Positions 16,679-19,574 of a DNA stretch of 19,574 bases are shown piece by piece. Numbering within the stretch: position 1 is the first letter of the stretch; every line of letters begins with the position of its first letter. The stretch is from assembly GCA_900765575.1 (NCBI GenBank), contig CAAFRW010000156.1, positions 1 to 19,574 of the forward strand, in the 5' to 3' direction. The notes beneath the pieces were generated by a model. It was not told where the DNA came from. It was given only the letters and a program-made list of their open reading frames with translations, and searched no databases. Source of the DNA: Bacteroidaceae bacterium (GTDB taxonomy: Bacteria > Bacteroidota > Bacteroidia > Bacteroidales > Bacteroidaceae). The translations under genes were made by a program, and so were the position numbers.

Positions 16679-17269
16679 ATGAAGAATGACAGTTTAAAAG
16701 GGCAACATAGAATCAACGAACAGATTCGTGCCAAAGAAGTCCGTATTGTGGGTGATGGTAGTATTGAATCATCAGTTTATCCGATAGCTCAAGCTCTGCG
16801 TATGGCAGAGGAGCATGAATGCGATTTAGTAGAAATTTCACCCAATGCTGTTCCTCCTGTTTGTCGTTTGATTGATTACTCTAAATTTCTTTATCAATTA
16901 AAGAAACGTCAAAAGGAGCAAAAGGCTAAGCAGGTTAAAGTCAATGTAAAAGAAATCCGTTTCGGACCTCAAACTGATGACCATGATTACAATTTTAAAT
17001 TGAAACATGCCATTGGTTTTTTACAGGACGGCGATAAGGTAAAAGCATATGTATTTTTTAAAGGTCGTTCCATCCTGTTTAAGGAACAAGGTGAAGTGTT
17101 GTTACTTCGTTTTGCCAACGACTTAGAAGAATATGCAAAGGTAGAACAGATGCCTATATTAGAAGGAAAACGCATGACGATATTTCTTTCTCCTAAAAAG
17201 GCTGCTGCACCAGTGAAACCAGCTATAAAGCCGGTAACAGCAGATTCGAAAATAGAAAATAAAGAATAA
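16679..17269 (+). CDS. infC: Translation initiation factor IF-3
   Basis: IF3 binds the 30S subunit and helps select the start codon and initiator tRNA. The 196-aa product has the N-terminal domain (about 11-80: [36 protein letters not shown]), a Lys/Gln-rich linker helix ([11 protein letters not shown]), and the C-terminal domain (about 86-173: [44 protein letters not shown]). A Lys/Pro/Ala tail of about 20 residues follows, as is common in Bacteroidales. It starts with ATG, unlike the AUU of E. coli infC, so the classic start-codon autoregulation is not expected. No strong SD is seen. Confidence 0.97.
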   Translation: MKNDSLKGQHRINEQIRAKEVRIVGDGSIESSVYPIAQALRMAEEHECDLVEISPNAVPPVCRLIDYSKFLYQLKKRQKEQKAKQVKVNVKEIRFGPQTDDHDYNFKLKHAIGFLQDGDKVKAYVFFKGRSILFKEQGEVLLLRFANDLEEYAKVEQMPILEGKRMTIFLSPKKAAAPVKPAIKPVTADSKIENKE

Positions 17270-17277
17270 AAAAGTGC

Positions 17278-17304
17278 GTAACGCCGCATGGTGTAGTGCG
17301 TTAC
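17278..17304 (+). promoter_or_regulatory. Stem-loop in the rpmI leader
   Basis: GTAACGC (17278-17284) pairs with GCGTTAC (17298-17304) in the 65-bp gap between infC and rpmI. The arms also read as a near direct repeat (AGTGCGTAAC, AGTGCGTTAC). L20 represses this operon in other bacteria by binding a leader RNA, so this is a candidate site; no L20-leader motif was recognised. Confidence 0.35.
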
Positions 17305-17334
17305 CACATTATTAATAATTTAAAATTTAATAAA

Positions 17335-17532
17335 ATGCCAAAGATTAAAACTAACTCCGGTTCTAAAAAAAGATTCGTTCTTACCGGATCAGGAAAAATC
17401 AAAAGAAAACACGCTTTTCATAGTCACATTTTGACTAAGAAAACTAAAAAGCAAAAAAGAAACCTGGTACATTCAGGCTTAGTTCACGAAGCTAATTTAG
17501 CTCAAGTGAAAGAACTTTTAGCAATGAAGTAA
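17335..17532 (+). CDS. rpmI: Ribosomal protein bL35
   Basis: ATG 17335 gives a 65-aa protein of normal L35 length; the frame is open further upstream but homology begins at [14 protein letters not shown]. The sequence is strongly basic with the typical [20 protein letters not shown] core. It is a part of the 50S subunit. It lies between infC and rplT, in the conserved order. Confidence 0.97.
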   Translation: MPKIKTNSGSKKRFVLTGSGKIKRKHAFHSHILTKKTKKQKRNLVHSGLVHEANLAQVKELLAMK

Positions 17533-17573
17533 TCTTATAAAGAAAGCGTAAACGTATTATTAATGTATTAACC

Positions 17574-17622
17574 GAATGTCTTAGCTTTAAGTTCGCTATG
17601 TGAAATAACGACGCTAACATTC
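17574..17622 (+). promoter_or_regulatory. Stem-loop between rpmI and rplT
   Basis: GAATGT (17574-17579) pairs with ACATTC (17617-17622), and inside it AGC (17583-17585) with GCT (17613-17615). It fills most of the 107-bp gap before rplT. A role in control or mRNA processing is possible but unproven. Confidence 0.35.
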
Positions 17623-17639
17623 AAAAAACAATTAAAACT

Positions 17640-17990
17640 ATGCCAAGATCAGTAAATCATGTTGCTTCAAGAGCAAAAAGAAAGAAAATTTTAGGTCTTA
17701 CCAGAGGTTATTTTGGTGCAAGAAAGAATGTTTGGACTGTAGCAAAAAATACTTGGGAGAAAGGTTTGACTTATGCATACCGTGATCGCAAGAATAAAAA
17801 GCGTAACTTCCGTGCATTATGGATTCAACGTATTAATGCCGCTGCTCGTTTAGAAGGTATGTCATATTCTAAATTGATGGGTGCATTACACAAAGCCGGT
17901 ATCGAAATTAACCGCAAAGTATTGGCTGATTTAGCAATGAATCACCCGGAAGCATTTAAGGCTGTTGTTGCAAAAGCAAAGAACGCTTAA
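17640..17990 (+). CDS. rplT: Ribosomal protein bL20
   Basis: The 116-aa product is a standard L20: [20 protein letters not shown] at the start (a long basic helix that enters the 23S rRNA), then [16 protein letters not shown] and the globular C-terminal part with [21 protein letters not shown]20 is needed early in 50S assembly and is the repressor of its own operon in E. coli and Bacillus. It is the last gene of the infC-rpmI-rplT group and is followed by a terminator. Confidence 0.98.
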   Translation: MPRSVNHVASRAKRKKILGLTRGYFGARKNVWTVAKNTWEKGLTYAYRDRKNKKRNFRALWIQRINAAARLEGMSYSKLMGALHKAGIEINRKVLADLAMNHPEAFKAVVAKAKNA

Positions 17991-18018
17991 TTGTTGTAGA
18001 CATAGAAGATTTACTAGA

Positions 18019-18053
18019 GAGGCTGTCCCCATAGGATGGCCTCTTTTGTTTTG
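18019..18053 (+). terminator. Terminator of the rplT operon
   Basis: GAGGCTGTCC (18019-18028) pairs with GGATGGCCTC (18034-18043), with two G-T pairs and a 5-nt loop, followed by TTTTGTTTTG. Confidence 0.85.
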
Positions 18054-18085
18054 TAATGCTCTATTTCTCTCAGAATATGAAGAGT

Positions 18086-18304
18086 TATCTTTGTAGACTA
18101 GAGTTCTTTTAAGGGCATGTATAAGATGCTTTAGGGAATATCTTTATAGAAAGAATAGCCTTATAATGAAATATATAGGTTGGTTTCTAAATATTTTTCT
18201 CTTTATGAATTTAGTTCTCAAGAAATGATATTCTTCTACTGGTCAGGATGGAAGAATTAGCTTCTTGTTTTTCTATTAACTGAGTAAGTTTTGAGTTTAA
18301 GAAC
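18086..18304 (+). ncRNA. Weak candidate RNA between the rplT terminator and the 18442 unit
   Basis: A -7 box TATCTTTG lies at 18086-18093 and would start transcription near 18100. GTTCTT (18103-18108) can pair with AAGAAC (18299-18304), and a strong hairpin lies inside: CAAGAA plus ATTCTTC (18219-18236) against GAAGAAT plus TTCTTG (18251-18267). No protein frame is present. No clear terminator follows, so the 3' end is a guess and the whole unit may be just leader or spacer. Confidence 0.25.
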
Positions 18305-18404
18305 AATTCCGCTTTTAATTTGTTTCTCTTTATTTGGTGTTAGCACTTTGCTAGTTTCGCTATTCGTATAGGAGTGTTAAAGTTGAACTTTTTTGCTGAA
18401 ATAG

Positions 18405-18435
18405 TTGTTTCTTTGAATAAAATCACTTACATTTG
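18405..18435 (+). promoter_or_regulatory. Promoter of the 18442-18668 RNA unit
   Basis: TTG (18405-18407) is followed after 20 nt by TACATTTG (18428-18435), a perfect TAnnTTTG. Initiation about 7 nt later falls near 18442. Confidence 0.6.
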
Positions 18436-18441
18436 TACATA

Positions 18442-18668
18442 GAAAAAGATGAAGCCGCATTGGTTAGATTGGGAAACTCATCAAATCAATCGAAATACCG
18501 AGATACGCTTCAATCTCCAATGGCGGGCCACGCCTTCGGGTAGCTTTATGCCGGTGGATTACAAAGGAGATGGGCACTCAAATCTTATTACTCGGAGTTT
18601 CATCGCATCACCGATGCGGCTTTTATATAAAACAAGCGAAAATCGTATGATTTTCGCTTTATTTTTTA
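18442..18668 (+). ncRNA. Structured non-coding RNA downstream of rplT (possible Bacteroidales-1 / 6S-like)
   Basis: The unit is bounded by a good promoter and a strong intrinsic terminator. Five pairings nest inside each other: 18452-18463 with 18611-18622 (11 of 12), 18473-18479 with 18595-18601, 18498-18502 with 18591-18595 (sharing one base with the previous), 18513-18518 with 18566-18571, and 18528-18531 with 18554-18557. The result is a long rod with internal bulges, about 170 nt from stem end to stem end. A second, competing hairpin, CGCATC (18604-18609) with GATGCG (18613-18618), uses the 3' arm. A frame of 82 codons runs through it from 18449, but its stop lies beyond the terminator, so it is unlikely to be translated in full. 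The Bacteroidales-1 RNA motif is known to occur downstream of L20 genes and has been proposed to be 6S RNA; I infer, but cannot show, that this is that RNA. Confidence 0.55.
18634..18668 (+). terminator. Intrinsic terminator of the RNA unit
   Basis: AAGCGAAAATC (18634-18644) pairs perfectly with GATTTTCGCTT (18649-18659) around GTAT, followed by TATTTTTT. Confidence 0.9.
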
Positions 18669-18932
18669 GTAAAGGTTTTAATCATAATTACTTATAGTTT
18701 CAGTCTCATATTTAAAACGGGAAAAGAGAGAACGTGGACTAAGACGGATGGAATGGGGGAGATAGGTGGAACACTATGAAGCAGAATTCTTATAAAGTAG
18801 TTATGATAATCTCTAAATCGGCTATTGACCTTTCAACTCAGTATTGTTCGTTCTATTGTTGGGACCTCTCCCTAAAGATAATATGACCAGATAATTAGTT
18901 CTGTCTATAATGTTAAATCCAATCAAAACAAA
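18669..18932. other. Non-coding spacer with no recognised feature
   Basis: No plausible protein frame, repeat or RNA was found. Composition is mixed, with a purine-rich patch at about 18720-18770. It may be decayed sequence next to the broken kinase gene. Confidence 0.3.
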
Positions 18933-18967
18933 GGGTAAAGCTCTTTTTTAGATTTTAAGCTTTACCC
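18920..18967 (-). terminator. Terminator downstream of the broken hybrid kinase
   Basis: Read on the minus strand, GGGTAAAGCT (18967-18958) pairs perfectly with AGCTTTACCC (18942-18933) around a 15-nt A-rich loop, followed by TTTGTTTTG. Confidence 0.8.
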
Positions 18968-18990
18968 ATTCATTATCCAAACCTGGAAAA

Positions 18991-19574
18991 TTATTTTTCT
19001 GTCCATTTGCTAACGACTCTGCGTAGCTCGGGTGGAGAGATGGGCTTGGTTAGGAAATCATTACAACCTGCATTTAAAGCCAATTTCTTGTCGTTATCGT
19101 AAGCGAAAGCCGTAAGTGCCACTATGGGGACTTCCGTATTGGCTTTTCTTAAGATTGTGGTTGCCTCTATTCCAGTCATACCAGGCATTTTCATATCATA
19201 AGCACAAGGTCGGGAGTTTGGGCATTAAAGAGTTCAATGGCTTCATTGCCATCGTGTGCTCTCAGTAAACGGTACTCTTTCCTGAGCAGGGCTTCAATCA
19301 GTAAATAATTGCTGTCTATATCCTCGGCTATAAGAAGTAAGGGTTTATAGTTCTTTGAGATAAATTTTGGAGTAGAAATTAGGGCTACTTCATTTTTACT
19401 CTCAACTCCCGATATTAATCTATCTTCAGAGGTATATGGATGCGTGAACCAGAAGCATGAACCTTGTCCTTCGCCACGGGATTCAACTCCAATATTTCCG
19501 CCCATTCGTTCTACTAAGCTTTGGCATATCGACAGCCCGAGCACTGCACCTTGTACACACGAATCGAGCTTTAC
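18991..19574 (-). pseudogene. Hybrid histidine kinase / response regulator, 3' part, frameshifted
   Basis: The gene enters from the right edge. The first frame (19574 to 19191) encodes the end of a histidine kinase ATPase domain: VKLDSCVQGAVLGLSICQ, then MGGNIGVESRGEGQGSCFWF. It continues into a receiver domain from LLLIAEDIDSNYLL to PDLVLM. There it meets TGA at 19193-19191. The next frame takes over at once with MKMPGMTGIEATT and runs through ALTAF and FLTKPIS to the stop at 18991. One missing G at about 19196/19197 explains it: the expected LVLMD has lost its phosphoacceptor Asp codon. The G box also reads GAVLGLS where GTGLGLS is usual, so the ATP lid motif is altered as well. Two independent lesions favour real decay over a sequencing error. 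No output domain follows the receiver. Confidence 0.8.

Noticed and set aside
18236..18262. Resemblance of GGTCAGGATGGAAGAATTAGC to the SRP RNA domain IV core
   Set aside because: SRP RNA has GGTCAGGTCCGGAAGGAAGC with a stem closing the GGAA loop. Here the bases beside GGAA do not pair properly, and this core is nearly invariant in true SRP RNAs.
18449..18697. 82-aa frame as a protein gene
   Set aside because: Its stop codon lies after a strong intrinsic terminator (18634-18668), no family is recognised, and the bases form nested RNA stems instead.
1..19574. CRISPR array, tRNA or rRNA genes, complete insertion sequence
   Set aside because: Searched by eye on both strands. No regularly spaced direct repeats with unique spacers, no tRNA-like sequence and no transposase frame were found.

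Overview
The window looks like chromosomal DNA from a member of Bacteroidales, most likely Bacteroides. Three things support this. Several genes are preceded by Bacteroidota-type -7 boxes (TAnnTTTG), and there are almost no purine-rich Shine-Dalgarno sites. The protein families are typical of the group: PNGase F-like enzyme, HU domain fused to a winged helix, secreted TonB-C protein, hybrid histidine kinase. The block thrS-infC-rpmI-rplT is followed by an apparent non-coding RNA locus. The species cannot be named from the sequence alone.

Layout. 1-2743 (-): a MenD-type ThDP enzyme followed after 40 bp by a secreted PNGase F-like protein cut by the window edge. 2987-3583 (-): an HU/winged-helix DNA-binding protein; upstream of it lies a striking array of four palindromic 22-bp units (3662-3749). 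4107-5385 (+): a secreted TonB C-terminal domain protein and an ADP-ribosylglycohydrolase. 5466-7522 (-): a sodium/solute symporter overlapping engB by 10 bp, meeting the previous pair at a shared terminator. 7695-9314 (+): recR, a four-helix membrane protein and a GNAT acetyltransferase, tightly packed. 9517-10457 (-): a small envelope operon (YtxH protein, holin-X-like protein, 81-aa protein). 10825-11325 (+): a SPOR lipoprotein with a long leader. 11537-14543 (+): ruvX, def and a 668-aa TPR protein. 14624-17990 (+): thrS, infC, rpmI, rplT. 18044-18990: no convincing protein gene, but a well-delimited structured RNA unit (18442-18668). 18991-19574 (-): the 3' end of a hybrid sensor kinase broken by a frameshift.

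Most of the window is housekeeping: translation (deformylase, ThrRS, IF3, L35, L20), ribosome assembly (EngB), recombination and Holliday-junction/RNA processing (RecR, RuvX). The points most worth following up are: (i) the MenD homologue keeps its ThDP site but has lost several residues that hold the acidic substrates in E. coli MenD; (ii) the four-fold, helically phased palindrome array beside the HU/winged-helix gene; (iii) the promoter- and terminator-bounded RNA with five nested stems downstream of rplT; (iv) the broken hybrid kinase. Residue comparisons with E. coli MenD, PNGase F and other families are made from memory of those sequences and need an alignment to confirm.
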